Positions 16,244-24,355 of a stretch of DNA of 64,000 bases are shown here, piece by piece. Within the stretch, counting starts at the first letter, position 1, and every line of letters starts with the position of its first letter. The position numbers and the translations under genes are program-made. Under the pieces are notes generated by a model. The model made no database searches and was not told the DNA's origin. It saw only the letters and a list, made by a program, of their open reading frames with translations. The stretch lies in contig CABUWK010000007.1 of assembly GCA_902495325.1 (NCBI GenBank), positions 1-64,000 of the forward strand. Direction: 5' to 3'. Source of the DNA: an uncultured Acidiphilium sp. GTDB taxonomy: Bacteria > Bacillota > Clostridia > Christensenellales > Borkfalkiaceae.

Positions 16244-17308
16244 TTATAGTTTATAGATATTCTGCGAAAAAATCAACTGTTTCGCAAGATAAATTTTCAT
16301 TTCGCCCGCTTTTTCTCCCGAACGAAGCCCTTCCGGGAGTTTTTCCGGAAGAAGAAGTTCCGGCTCGATCTTCTCGCCGTGCGCGAGCGGATAAACGAAC
16401 CCCTCTCCGATACGAAGTTCCCCGTAAAGCCTGCTCCCTTCCGTCGGCAGACGATAAGAAAAACGGGAAGGGTCCACAACCTTTACCATGCGAAAACGGC
16501 AAAAACAGTCGTCGAGAAGCTCGCAGGAGCGTTCGAACATCTGCGGGCTTGAGAGAACGACGCACACGAGTTGCATCCCGTCTCTTTCCGCTGCCGAAAC
16601 GAGACATCTGCCAGCCTCTTTCGTATAGCCCGTTTTCACGCCGTTCGCGCCTTTTAGAAGACTCAGCATTTTGTTCTTGTTTTTCCAGACCCGCTTTTCG
16701 CCCGAAACAAGCTCCGTAGCCGTATGCGATCTCGTAGCGACGATCGTCCTGAAGGTTTCGTTTTTCATCGCCGCGCAGGAAATCAACGCGAGATCTTCCG
16801 CCGTCGTGTAATGACCCTCGGCGGGCAAACCGTGCGGATTTTTGAAAGAAGTATGCTTCGCCCCGAGGGAGATCGCCTTTTCCGTCATCGCCGCCGCAAA
16901 TTTTTCTTTGCTCCCCGAGCACGCGATCGCAAGCGTTTCCGCGGCGTCGTTTCCCGAGCGCAGCATCAGCCCGTACAGGAGATCGAGAACGGTGAACCGA
17001 TCTCCCTTTCTGAGATAAATGCTGCTTCCTTCCGCAAGCGGCGCGGTTTCTTCTACGGTGATAACCGAGGAAAGATCAAGCTTTTCGATCGCGAGATATG
17101 CCGTCATGATCTTCGTCGTGCTTGCCATGGGAAGTTCTGTTTTCCCGTTTTCGGAAAACAGGATCCTGCCGGAAGATACTTCCGCCACGCACTCGCCTTC
17201 GGATACGGTATATGCCTTGCAGATGATCTCTTTCCTTTTGCACGGAAACAGAGAAAACGCCAGTATCGCGACACACGTAAAACATTTTAAAAAATCAGAT
17301 TTTATCAT
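16244..17308 (-). CDS. dacF: D-alanyl-D-alanine carboxypeptidase (DacF-like)
   Basis: A serine D,D-carboxypeptidase (PBP5/DacF family, S11) that trims peptidoglycan stem pentapeptides outside the membrane. The 354-residue product has an N-terminal hydrophobic export segment (about 7-23), the nucleophile motif S63-T-T-K66, SGN at 118-120 and KTG at 225-227, all intact. The C-terminal part resembles the PBP5-type beta domain. It lies next to ytfJ and a DUF2953-like gene, a combination common in spore-formers and consistent with DacF, which modifies spore cortex cross-linking; that specific role is inferred. Its start overlaps the ytfJ stop by 14 bases. Confidence 0.9.
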   Translation of the reverse strand: MIKSDFLKCFTCVAILAFSLFPCKRKEIICKAYTVSEGECVAEVSSGRILFSENGKTELPMASTTKIMTAYLAIEKLDLSSVITVEETAPLAEGSSIYLRKGDRFTVLDLLYGLMLRSGNDAAETLAIACSGSKEKFAAAMTEKAISLGAKHTSFKNPHGLPAEGHYTTAEDLALISCAAMKNETFRTIVATRSHTATELVSGEKRVWKNKNKMLSLLKGANGVKTGYTKEAGRCLVSAAERDGMQLVCVVLSSPQMFERSCELLDDCFCRFRMVKVVDPSRFSYRLPTEGSRLYGELRIGEGFVYPLAHGEKIEPELLLPEKLPEGLRSGEKAGEMKIYLAKQLIFSQNIYKL

Positions 17309-17678
17309 TGTTTTTTACACTGTTTACGATTTGTTCCGCAACCTCTGCGATCCGTTCGTATTCGTTCGGCGAAGCTTTGAGAAGACGCACGCTTTTCCCG
17401 TTTGCCACAACGAATGCGGACGGCTTCAGGGACACGACGGCGCCGCTTCCTCCGAGCACGGGGAAATCGTCGTTCTTCTGTAAAAGCTTGACTTCTCCGT
17501 ATTGCCCTCCGCCCGTCAGAAACCCCATCGTGATCTGCGAAACGGGGATGATCGCAGTCCCGTCTTCGGTATAAAAGGGCTTTCCTATGATCGCGTCCGC
17601 GTCGGCTAACGCATGAAGATCTTTCAGCGCCGACGACAACATGTTTTTCAATTTGCTTTCCGGCTTATTTTTCGGCAT
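17295..17678 (-). CDS. ytfJ: GerW/YtfJ family sporulation protein
   Basis: YtfJ (GerW) is a small spore protein required for dipicolinate-dependent germination in Bacillus. The 127-residue product has the characteristic conserved core: VIGKPFYTEDGTAIIPVSQIT, a glycine-rich GFLTGGGQYG, and GGSGAVVSLKPSAFVV. It has no signal peptide. The gene sits between a DUF2953-like membrane protein and dacF, overlapping both, as in many Clostridia. Confidence 0.93.
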   Translation of the reverse strand: MPKNKPESKLKNMLSSALKDLHALADADAIIGKPFYTEDGTAIIPVSQITMGFLTGGGQYGEVKLLQKNDDFPVLGGSGAVVSLKPSAFVVANGKSVRLLKASPNEYERIAEVAEQIVNSVKNNDKI

Positions 17679-18288
17679 TCTTTTTCATTCTCCCGATGAT
17701 ACTTCCTACGATCATTTCTATCACGGAAACGGTGTTGAAAATCACTGTCGATTCGAAAAAGAACCCGTCGCCTTCCTGCTCGGAAAGAAGGATATCGCTT
17801 CCCTGCACTTTTAAAAAATCTTTCTTTTCCGCATATGCGGAAAGAAACAAAGAGGACAAAACCCGCCACAGAACGGCAGCCGTTATCTTGCCCGCCTCTC
17901 CCGCGTTTCCGCAAAGATAGGTCGCCTTTACGGAAAGCACCTCGATATGACGGAAAGGTTTTGCGCCGTATTTCCCGGGGATCAGTTTTCCGTACGGAAA
18001 AGCGATCGCCTTTTTATCGCTGAAGTGTGCGACGAGATATTTTTTATCGAAGGACAGATACCCCGCGTTTACGGGAAGACCGAAATAAGATCGGATCTGA
18101 TAGAACAGTTTTTTCGACGTACCGTCGTACGCGAGACGGATCCGGAAAAACATCGGAAATGCGATCCCTAACGCCGTTCCCGCCGCGAAGAAATAAATCA
18201 TACCGAAAGTATCGTCCGGTTCCTGCTTTTTATACGTGGCTTTCTTTTCCGGCAGGCTTATATGTTTTTCCGGCACGGAAAAATTCAC
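17665..18288 (-). CDS. DUF2953-like membrane-associated protein
   Basis: This 207-residue protein has a hydrophobic segment at about 29-47 followed by a soluble region that includes alternating strand patterns (RIRLAYDGTSKKLFYQI) and a hydrophobic helix at about 135-152. DUF2953 proteins are typically found immediately upstream of ytfJ, which is the case here, and the size fits. The match rests more on context and general layout than on a strong motif. It overlaps ytfJ by 14 bases. Function is unknown. Confidence 0.65.
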   Translation of the reverse strand: MNFSVPEKHISLPEKKATYKKQEPDDTFGMIYFFAAGTALGIAFPMFFRIRLAYDGTSKKLFYQIRSYFGLPVNAGYLSFDKKYLVAHFSDKKAIAFPYGKLIPGKYGAKPFRHIEVLSVKATYLCGNAGEAGKITAAVLWRVLSSLFLSAYAEKKDFLKVQGSDILLSEQEGDGFFFESTVIFNTVSVIEMIVGSIIGRMKKNAEK

Positions 18289-18299
18289 GCTTTCGTTCT

Positions 18300-19481
18300 T
18301 CAGCCTTTCTGAATTTTTCCTTCCGCGATGAGATCTATGATTTTATAGTAATCGTCGAAAATATATTCGTCGTTCGCCGTCGTTTCCACGGAAAATTTCA
18401 TTTCGCCTTCCGCATTCACCGTTAAAACGACATTGCCCTGCAGATCGGTGCGATAGATCCTTGAATTTGCGTTGATCAGCCGGTCGAGCGCTTCTTTCGT
18501 CGGGTGTTTGTGCTTGTTTTCGAGCCCGCAGGAAATGACGGAATACTCCGGCTTCACGACGTTCAGAAATTCGACGCAGGTGGAACTTTCGCTGCCGTGG
18601 TGCGCCACTTTCAGCACGTCGCAGTCGGCGTCCGCGTTCCCCTCGTAATACTGCGCGAAAACTTTCTCCACGTCCGTTTTTGCCGTGCTCTGCTTGCCGA
18701 TATCCCCCGTAAACAACAGGTTTCTCCCCGCGTAGCGAAGCATGAAAACGGCGGAATAGTTATTCGGATTGTCTTTCACATAATCGGTCAGTTCTTTTGC
18801 GTAAGGCATCATGAAATCGACGGTGTATTCGTAAGTCGTTTCTCCCACCACGACCTTTCCGCCGAAATCGCTGCCGTCATAGAAAAATTCCCACGGCGTG
18901 CCTTCGTCCTTTACCGCTTTCAGATAATTGTAATACGTGGCGGTGGAATTGCCGATGTCTACGCCGAGATTGAAATCATCGCCGAGCTCGCCTGCCTTGG
19001 AATATCCGCTCTTCACGTACGGACGGAAGGATTTTCCCACCTCGTAATTTTCGTAAATATACGGCATCTGATAGATATGGTCGGAATCGGGATGGGTCGC
19101 GATCACGTAATCGAGTTTCTTTTTATTTCCGTTCTCGTCCCGTAAAGCTTTGTCGAGCTGCGTTTTGTTTGCCGCCGGTTTATCGCCCGCATCCACAAGC
19201 ATGTTTTTCCCGTCGGGAAGCTCGATCAGGATCGCATCGCCCTGTCCCACGTCGATAAACGTGACGGTCTGATCTTTCACAGAGTCTCTTTCCACGACCG
19301 TGGAACCGATCGACTCTCTTTCGCTCCCGCTTTCCGGAGTTCCGATGCTTTCGTTGTGTTTCCGATAGAAATACGCCGCAATCACGATGATGACGAACAT
19401 GATGACGATAAACGTGACATAATACTTGTTTTTGCTTATTTTCTCGGCTGTTTTCTTTGCTTTCGATTTTCTTTTCGCCAT
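18300..19481 (-). CDS. Membrane-anchored ComEC-like metallo-beta-lactamase-fold hydrolase
   Basis: A 393-residue protein with a Lys-rich start, one membrane helix at about 19-38, and an extracellular metallo-beta-lactamase-fold domain. The FIDVGQGDAILIE segment (75-87) and THPDSDH (129-135) are those of ComEC-type and related secreted hydrolases, in which the first metal motif is HxDxDH rather than HxHxDH. FTGDIG and KVAHHGSESS supply further ligands. It is a stand-alone domain without the ComEC channel, so it may be a secreted nuclease or phosphodiesterase; this is inferred from the fold. The DUF2953-like gene follows 11 bases later. Confidence 0.85.
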   Translation of the reverse strand: MAKRKSKAKKTAEKISKNKYYVTFIVIMFVIIVIAAYFYRKHNESIGTPESGSERESIGSTVVERDSVKDQTVTFIDVGQGDAILIELPDGKNMLVDAGDKPAANKTQLDKALRDENGNKKKLDYVIATHPDSDHIYQMPYIYENYEVGKSFRPYVKSGYSKAGELGDDFNLGVDIGNSTATYYNYLKAVKDEGTPWEFFYDGSDFGGKVVVGETTYEYTVDFMMPYAKELTDYVKDNPNNYSAVFMLRYAGRNLLFTGDIGKQSTAKTDVEKVFAQYYEGNADADCDVLKVAHHGSESSTCVEFLNVVKPEYSVISCGLENKHKHPTKEALDRLINANSRIYRTDLQGNVVLTVNAEGEMKFSVETTANDEYIFDDYYKIIDLIAEGKIQKG

Positions 19482-19500
19482 AAATTTTCCTTTGCGTTAA

Positions 19501-20670
19501 TTATAGATCCACGATTTTCAGAACGGCAACTTTCAGATAAAGGCTTTCTCCTCCGCCGATCACGGACGCGTGATCTTTTCCCTGCGTTCTCAGTTCCACG
19601 AGCTTCGCCGCGACGCCGCTTTCCGCCACCGATTCTTCGATCATCCTGAGAAACAGCGGCACGGTAAGGTGCTGCGAGCAACTGCATGTGACGAGATATC
19701 CGCCTTTCTCCACGAGTTTCAGTCCGTTGATATTGATGTCTTTATACCCTTTGTAACCCGCCTGAACGGTATCGGCGGTTTTCGTGAACGCGGGCGGATC
19801 GAGCACGACCACGCCGAACGTTTTTTTCTCTCTGCGGTATTCCCTTAAAAGTTCGAAAACGTCCGCCACGACGGTGTTTACGTTCAGACCGTTCAGAGCG
19901 GCGTTTTCCTTTACGAGAGCGATCGCCTTTTCGCTGATATCGACGGCTGTCGTTTCCCTCGCCCCGTATTTCGCCGCGCAGAGAGAAAAACCTCCTTCGT
20001 TGCAGAAACAGTCCAGAACGGTTCTACCTTTCACATAGCATTTCAGATTGTCGCGGTTCTCCTTCTGATCGAGGAAATATCCCGTTTTTTGTCCGTTTTC
20101 GAGATCGGCGATCATTTTCAAACCGTTTTCCGTAATGGTTACGCGCGGATCGAACTCTCCGTAAATCGGACCTTTGAATTTCCCCAGCCCTTCTTTTTCC
20201 CGCACGGCAACGTCGCTTCTCTCGTAAATTCCCTTGGGCGAAAAACGTTCGACGAGGAGTTTCACGATCATTTCCTTTCTCACTTCCATGCCGAGGCTTA
20301 AAAACTGAACGGAAAGATAATCGCCGTATTTGTCTGCGATCAGCCCCGGAAGAAAATCGGATTCGCCGAAAATCGCGCGGTAATTGTCGTTATAACCGAG
20401 TTCTTTACGATAATCGTCCGCCAAAGCGATCCGCCTGCGGAAAAATTCTTCGTCGATCTCCTCGTCCTTTTTCGTGAGGATCCTCACCAGAATTTTGGAA
20501 TGGTGATTGATAAAACCTTTTCCTACGAACTTTCCTTCCGACGAACGCACCGTTGCGATGCTCCCCTGCGAATCTTTCCCGACGATCTCTTTCACCTCGT
20601 TCGCATACACCCAGGGGAAACCGTTCAGAACGTTTCTTTCTTCTTTTTTCTTCAATATGACGGTATACAT
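19501..20670 (-). CDS. RlmI/RlmK-family class I rRNA (cytosine-C5) methyltransferase
   Basis: The family methylates cytosines of 23S rRNA with SAM. I start at the ATG ending at 20670 (389 residues, MYTVILKKKEERN), which has AAGGAAG upstream and gives the usual N-terminal PUA domain; the frame is open to 20706 but that part has no family similarity. The Rossmann domain follows, with the conserved KTGYFLDQKENR, the SAM-site DCFCNEGGFSL, and VVLDPPAFTK. The ending has TCSCSQH with the catalytic-type cysteines. A palindromic element lies directly upstream, so promoter placement is uncertain. Confidence 0.88.
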   Translation of the reverse strand: MYTVILKKKEERNVLNGFPWVYANEVKEIVGKDSQGSIATVRSSEGKFVGKGFINHHSKILVRILTKKDEEIDEEFFRRRIALADDYRKELGYNDNYRAIFGESDFLPGLIADKYGDYLSVQFLSLGMEVRKEMIVKLLVERFSPKGIYERSDVAVREKEGLGKFKGPIYGEFDPRVTITENGLKMIADLENGQKTGYFLDQKENRDNLKCYVKGRTVLDCFCNEGGFSLCAAKYGARETTAVDISEKAIALVKENAALNGLNVNTVVADVFELLREYRREKKTFGVVVLDPPAFTKTADTVQAGYKGYKDININGLKLVEKGGYLVTCSCSQHLTVPLFLRMIEESVAESGVAAKLVELRTQGKDHASVIGGGESLYLKVAVLKIVDL

Positions 20671-20694
20671 TGGATCATACTTCCTTTTATTCGG

Positions 20695-20806
20695 CAGGCT
20701 TAGCATTCGTCATTCCTGATTATCTTAAAGGCTTCTTTTCCGCCCTTTAAGGCACGAAGCGTTTTTACGGATGAAAAATAGTTTGTGATAACGAATGCTA
20801 AGCCTG
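20695..20806. repeat. Nested palindromic intergenic element
   Basis: The ends form a perfect 16-base inverted repeat: CAGGCTTAGCATTCGT (20695-20710) and ACGAATGCTAAGCCTG (20791-20806). A second, inner inverted repeat pairs CTTAAAGG (20724-20731) with CCTTTAAG (20744-20751). The element is 112 bases and has no reading frame. Twenty of the 23 bases at its right end (20785-20807) recur at 60580-60602. It lies between the divergent rlmI-like and acyltransferase genes. It looks like a small non-autonomous or REP-type repeat. Confidence 0.8.
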
Positions 20807-20812
20807 AAATGC

Positions 20813-20841
20813 TTGTTTTTTGCCGTGTAATACGCTATAAT
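20813..20841 (+). promoter_or_regulatory. Sigma-A promoter of the acyltransferase gene
   Basis: TTGTTT (20813-20818), 17-base spacer, TATAAT (20836-20841). The -10 hexamer overlaps the first ATG of the open frame at 20840, so translation must begin downstream, at the ATG at 20873. Confidence 0.75.
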
Positions 20842-20872
20842 GATAGAAAAGCGTATGATCGGAAAAAACGGT

Positions 20873-21640
20873 ATGTTCAAAAAAATCGATTTCGGAAACA
20901 GAATACACGAATTTGACTTTTTAAAAGGTCTTGCCGTGATCTATATGATATGCAATCACATCCTGTTCGATTTCGGAATCGCCTTCTGTTCTTCTTTTAC
21001 GGATACGCCGCTTGAGGGGTTTGCCCTGTTCGCCCGCGGCGTGCACCTGTCGGACCTCTCGCGCGCCCTTACGATCGTTCTGTGCGCAGGAACTTTCATC
21101 GGGATCTCCGGCGCGCTTTCCGTCGTCGCGAAAAAAACTTTCCGCGAAGGGATCTTTCTCGCCGTCGTAGCGGCGGCGATCACGGCTGTCAGCTATGCGG
21201 CGTCCGAGATAATGAATACGCGCCTTACCATATGGTTCGGCATTCTTCACCTGCTTGCGGCGTGCATGCTCCTGTCGCCCCTTCTGAAAAAGATCCCGTT
21301 ACCCGTTCTTCCTTTTGCATCCGTCGCGCTGTTCGCCGGCGGGCTTCTTCTGAAAAAGTTCGTGGTGGTAAACAATCCGGTTTTCACGGTTTTCAATTGC
21401 CGCTATTACGGGTTTTATTCCGCCGATTACTACCCGATCCTTCCCTATATCGGCTTTTATCTTGCCGGGATTTTCGTCGGAAAATGTTTTTATACGGATA
21501 AAACGAGCAAGTTTCCCGTTTTCGGGAAAAAGATCTTCCGTCCGATCAATTTTCTCGGCGGGTATTCCTTTCTCGTATACGTGATCCATCAGCCGGTCGT
21601 TTATGCGGTCGTGTGGGTGCTTTCCCTGATTCTGAAATAA
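20873..21640 (+). CDS. HGSNAT-like (DUF1624) membrane acyltransferase
   Basis: This 255-residue polytopic membrane protein resembles the catalytic domain of heparan-alpha-glucosaminide N-acetyltransferase (DUF1624), which uses acetyl-CoA to acetylate glycans across a membrane. It has the N-terminal signature RIHEFDFLKGLAVIYMICNH, with FDFG just after, and about seven hydrophobic helices; the PILPYIGFYLAGIFVG segment is also family-typical. The promoter position decides the start at 20873. It is one of three plus-strand genes, and it converges on the C_GCAxxG gene with only five bases between the stops. The bacterial substrate is unknown. Confidence 0.82.
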   Translation: MFKKIDFGNRIHEFDFLKGLAVIYMICNHILFDFGIAFCSSFTDTPLEGFALFARGVHLSDLSRALTIVLCAGTFIGISGALSVVAKKTFREGIFLAVVAAAITAVSYAASEIMNTRLTIWFGILHLLAACMLLSPLLKKIPLPVLPFASVALFAGGLLLKKFVVVNNPVFTVFNCRYYGFYSADYYPILPYIGFYLAGIFVGKCFYTDKTSKFPVFGKKIFRPINFLGGYSFLVYVIHQPVVYAVVWVLSLILK

Positions 21641-21659
21641 ACAGGTCAGTCCTGTTTTT
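21639..21659. terminator. Short terminator between convergent genes
   Basis: AAACAGG (21639-21645) pairs with CCTGTTT (21651-21657) around TCAGT, followed by further T on the plus strand. It overlaps the stop codons of both convergent genes. The stem is short, so efficiency is uncertain. Confidence 0.5.
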
Positions 21660-22068
21660 CTTCGATCGCTTCGGACAGGATTTTTGCAGCCAGCGCGCAA
21701 AGTTCGGCGCACGGTCTCTTTTTCACGTCGAGTTCCTGCCCGAAGGCATTCTTGCTCACCTGTCCGAGGAGTTCGCGACACACGATCGAACCCGTTTCAT
21801 CGCGGAAACGATCGCACAGCTCGCGGATGAAGGCGTAATGCGCCCCCTTGGAAGCGCCTTCGCCGTAAAGCGCACCGGCAACGATGCTCATGCCGCTTAC
21901 GGTTCCGCAGAGCTCGCCTTGTCTCCCGAGCCCTCCGCCGAAAGAAAGAGCCGCATTCACGAGCGCTTCCGCATCTTTCCCGAGCAAATCGGAAAAGGCA
22001 GCCACGACCGCCTGCGCGCAGTTCATTCCGGACATAAAATTTTCTTTTGCGATTTCTTCTCTGTTCAT
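21646..22068 (-). CDS. C_GCAxxG_C_C family protein
   Basis: A 140-residue member of the C_GCAxxG_C_C family (putative redox-active), whose members are small cysteine-rich proteins of unknown biochemical role, sometimes linked to metal or redox chemistry. The conserved cysteines are visible: Cys17 in MNCAQAVV, Cys54 in GELCGTVSG, Cys97 in SIVCRELLG, and Cys120/Cys124 in RPCAELC; a Cys85 is also present. No signal peptide is seen, so it is probably cytoplasmic. A separate promoter with an overlapping palindrome lies about 90 bases upstream. Confidence 0.87.
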   Translation of the reverse strand: MNREEIAKENFMSGMNCAQAVVAAFSDLLGKDAEALVNAALSFGGGLGRQGELCGTVSGMSIVAGALYGEGASKGAHYAFIRELCDRFRDETGSIVCRELLGQVSKNAFGQELDVKKRPCAELCALAAKILSEAIEEKQD

Positions 22069-22154
22069 ATTCTGTCACCCGAGGTGAAAAATGGATAAAA
22101 TACTCTTTAAGACCGTCAAAAAGTACGAAAACGCCGATTTCTTCTGACGCGCGG

Positions 22155-22186
22155 CAAGAATATAGCAATTCTTGTCCGACAATCAA
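22155..22186 (-). promoter_or_regulatory. Promoter with candidate operator for the C_GCAxxG gene
   Basis: On the minus strand TTGATT (22181-22186), 16-base spacer, TATATT (22159-22164). An inverted repeat of 7-base arms, CAAGAAT and ATTCTTG (22155-22174), covers the -10 and much of the spacer. A regulator binding there would block RNA polymerase. No known regulator consensus is recognised. Confidence 0.5.
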
Positions 22187-22241
22187 AAAAACAGTTTTAT
22201 AACGCCGCTTCCGCCCGTTTTCCGGGACGCGAAGCGGCGTT
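22186..22241 (-). terminator. Terminator after recA
   Basis: AACGCCGCTTC (22201-22211) pairs with GAAGCGGCGTT (22231-22241), with an inner CCCG/CGGG stem. On the minus strand it is followed by ATAAAACTG and a run of seven T (22184-22190). It lies ten bases after the recA stop. The T-run is displaced from the stem by a few bases. Confidence 0.7.
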
Positions 22242-22251
22242 TTAAAGTTCT

Positions 22252-23271
22252 TTATGCCTGCGGTTCCTGTTCGGGCGCCGTTTTTCCCGCGGCTTTTTCC
22301 CGGATCAGGCGATCGAGTTCCGTTTTGAATTCGGGATTCTGCGCGACGTAATCTTTCGCCTTGTCTCTGCCCTGCGCGATCTTCTCGCCGTTATAGGAAT
22401 ACCACGAACCGCTCTTTTCGAGGATGCCGTATTCCACGCCGAGATCGACGAGACAGCCCGTCTGCGAAATGCCTTCGCCGTAAATAATATCGAACTCCGC
22501 CGTTTTGAACGGAGGCGCAAGCTTGTTCTTCACGATCTTTGCGCGGGTGCGGTTACCGAACATCCCGTCGCTGTCTTTCAACGCGTCCGCTTTTCTCACG
22601 TCGATACGGATGCTCGCGTAAAACTTAAGCGCTTTGCCGCCGGGGGTCGTTTCGGGGTTGCCGAACATCACGCCGACTTTTTCACGGAGCTGGTTGATGA
22701 AGATGACGCACGTTTTCGATTTATTCGTAATACCCGTGAGCTTACGGAGCGCCTGAGACATCAGTCTTGCCTGAAGACCGACGTGGCTGTCGCCCATATC
22801 CCCTTCGATTTCCGCTTTCGGCGTGAGCGCCGCAACGGAGTCGATCACGATAAGATCGACCGCGCCGCTTCTCACAAGGCTGTCGGTAATATCAAGAGCC
22901 TGTTCTCCGGTATCCGGCTGCGAAACGTAAAGATTTTCAAGGTCTACGCCGAGTTTTGCCGCATACGTCGGATCGAGTGCGTGTTCGGCGTCGATAAACG
23001 CCGCGATCCCGCCCGCTTTCTGCGTTTCCGCGATCACGTGCAAAGCGACCGTCGTTTTACCGGAAGATTCGGGACCGTAAATTTCGATGATCCTTCCACG
23101 CGGAACGCCGCCGATCCCGAGTGCGAGATCGAGGGTCAGACAACCCGTCGGGATCACGTCGATCGTTTTATCCGCCGCGCCCTGCCCGAGTTTCATGATC
23201 GCGCCTTTGCCGTACTGCTTTTCGATCTCCTTCAGCACGAGATCGAGAGCTTTCTGTTTTTCTTCTGACAT
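22252..23271 (-). CDS. recA: Recombinase RecA
   Basis: RecA forms filaments on single-stranded DNA, catalyses strand exchange and activates LexA self-cleavage. The 339-residue product has the Walker A GPESSGKT at 66-73, the FIDAEHALD segment, the L1 loop region EGDMGDSHVGLQARLMSQ, the L2 region with TTPGGKALKFYAS, and the usual C-terminal domain. It is the last gene of the rimO-pgsA-cinA-recA cluster, an order widespread in Firmicutes. No SOS box was identified upstream; the 15-base gap to cinA suggests co-transcription. Confidence 0.98.
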   Translation of the reverse strand: MSEEKQKALDLVLKEIEKQYGKGAIMKLGQGAADKTIDVIPTGCLTLDLALGIGGVPRGRIIEIYGPESSGKTTVALHVIAETQKAGGIAAFIDAEHALDPTYAAKLGVDLENLYVSQPDTGEQALDITDSLVRSGAVDLIVIDSVAALTPKAEIEGDMGDSHVGLQARLMSQALRKLTGITNKSKTCVIFINQLREKVGVMFGNPETTPGGKALKFYASIRIDVRKADALKDSDGMFGNRTRAKIVKNKLAPPFKTAEFDIIYGEGISQTGCLVDLGVEYGILEKSGSWYSYNGEKIAQGRDKAKDYVAQNPEFKTELDRLIREKAAGKTAPEQEPQA

Positions 23272-23286
23272 TTTCTGTGTCTCCCG

Positions 23287-24354
23287 TTATAATTCTTTTA
23301 TCGTCATAATGGCTAAAAACAATGCCATTTTCGTACCGTTTTCAATAATTTCGGAACGCGAGCCTTTAAATTCGAACCGATATGCCCCGATTTTCCCGTT
23401 AAATCCGACCCCGATGAAACAAAGCCCGACGGGAAAGCCGGAATCGTCCGAAGAAGGTCCCGCAATACCCGTCGTGGACAGCACGAGATTTGCCTTGCCG
23501 CTCGCATATAACCCCTGCGCCATTTCGCAGGCGACCTGCGCCGAAACAGGTTTGTATTTCGCCAAGGTCGACGTATCCACCCCGAGCAGTCTGTTTTTCG
23601 CGTCCTGATCGTAGGATACGATGCCGTCGTAAAACACCTCGCTTGCGCCCGGCACCGCAACGACGGAGGCGGCGACTCTTCCGCCCGTAAACGATTCGGC
23701 AACGGAAAGCACGCATCTCCTCAATTTCAGCAGATCCACGAGTCTTTCGTTCAGCTCTACGTCGTATTCCGCATAGATATAATCTTTCAGCCCGGTGATA
23801 AAATCTTTTTGCGCGCGGTCGTAATCCATTTTCGTGGAGCGGTTGTCGTATACGAGCTGGACTTTATAGTCGAGCCCCTCGCCGTATACCACGAACCCGA
23901 CGCCCGTTTCCTTTTCGATGCGCCCCGTCGCGGCGAGAATCTCCTTCCGCTTGAGACCGAACACCTTGAAGGTGACTTTTCCGTAACTGGTGTCGTATTT
24001 CTTTTGCAGATGAGGGATCCAGAGATCCTCCACCACGCTGTTCGCTTTCTGATTGTCCGCAACGAAAAGAACGGACTTCTTCCCTTTTTCGTAAATGTAA
24101 TTCAGCCTGTCATACCCCTGCACGATCTCCGAAAGCTCGAAATCGTTGTTTTCGTTTTCGAAAACGAGGATATTGTCCGTCGTTTCCGAAAGCGCGGTAA
24201 ACACGTCGTAAAATTCTTTGCGGTCTTCGCACGGCAGAAACGTGATCTGCGTCGGCGAAAAATGGCTGCCGCACAAAAGATCGATCGTATCGTTCACCTT
24301 TTTCAGGTCGACAAAACTGTCTTTCAACCGAAAGAACAGAACCGCCTGTTCCAT
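23287..24354 (-). CDS. cinA: CinA-like protein with degenerate N-terminal domain
   Basis: CinA proteins usually combine an N-terminal MoCF (COG1058) domain with a C-terminal nicotinamide-nucleotide amidohydrolase (PncC) domain. The C-terminal part is clear: CVLSVAESFTGGRVAASVVAVPGAS and STTGIAGPSSDDSGFPVGLC. The middle domain (FKVFGLKRKEIL, near residue 130) is also recognisable. The N-terminal ~110 residues align only in outline with MoCF and lack the GGLGPTxDD motif and the usual IGTELL start. The 355-residue length is below the usual ~410. The position before recA is the normal one. Amidohydrolase function is likely; the N-terminal activity is probably lost. Confidence 0.85.
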   Translation of the reverse strand: MEQAVLFFRLKDSFVDLKKVNDTIDLLCGSHFSPTQITFLPCEDRKEFYDVFTALSETTDNILVFENENNDFELSEIVQGYDRLNYIYEKGKKSVLFVADNQKANSVVEDLWIPHLQKKYDTSYGKVTFKVFGLKRKEILAATGRIEKETGVGFVVYGEGLDYKVQLVYDNRSTKMDYDRAQKDFITGLKDYIYAEYDVELNERLVDLLKLRRCVLSVAESFTGGRVAASVVAVPGASEVFYDGIVSYDQDAKNRLLGVDTSTLAKYKPVSAQVACEMAQGLYASGKANLVLSTTGIAGPSSDDSGFPVGLCFIGVGFNGKIGAYRFEFKGSRSEIIENGTKMALFLAIMTIKEL

Positions 24355-24355
24355 A

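Noticed and set aside
20840..20872. Upstream ATG for the acyltransferase at 20840
   Set aside because: It overlaps the -10 hexamer of the only good promoter, so it would not be in the transcript.
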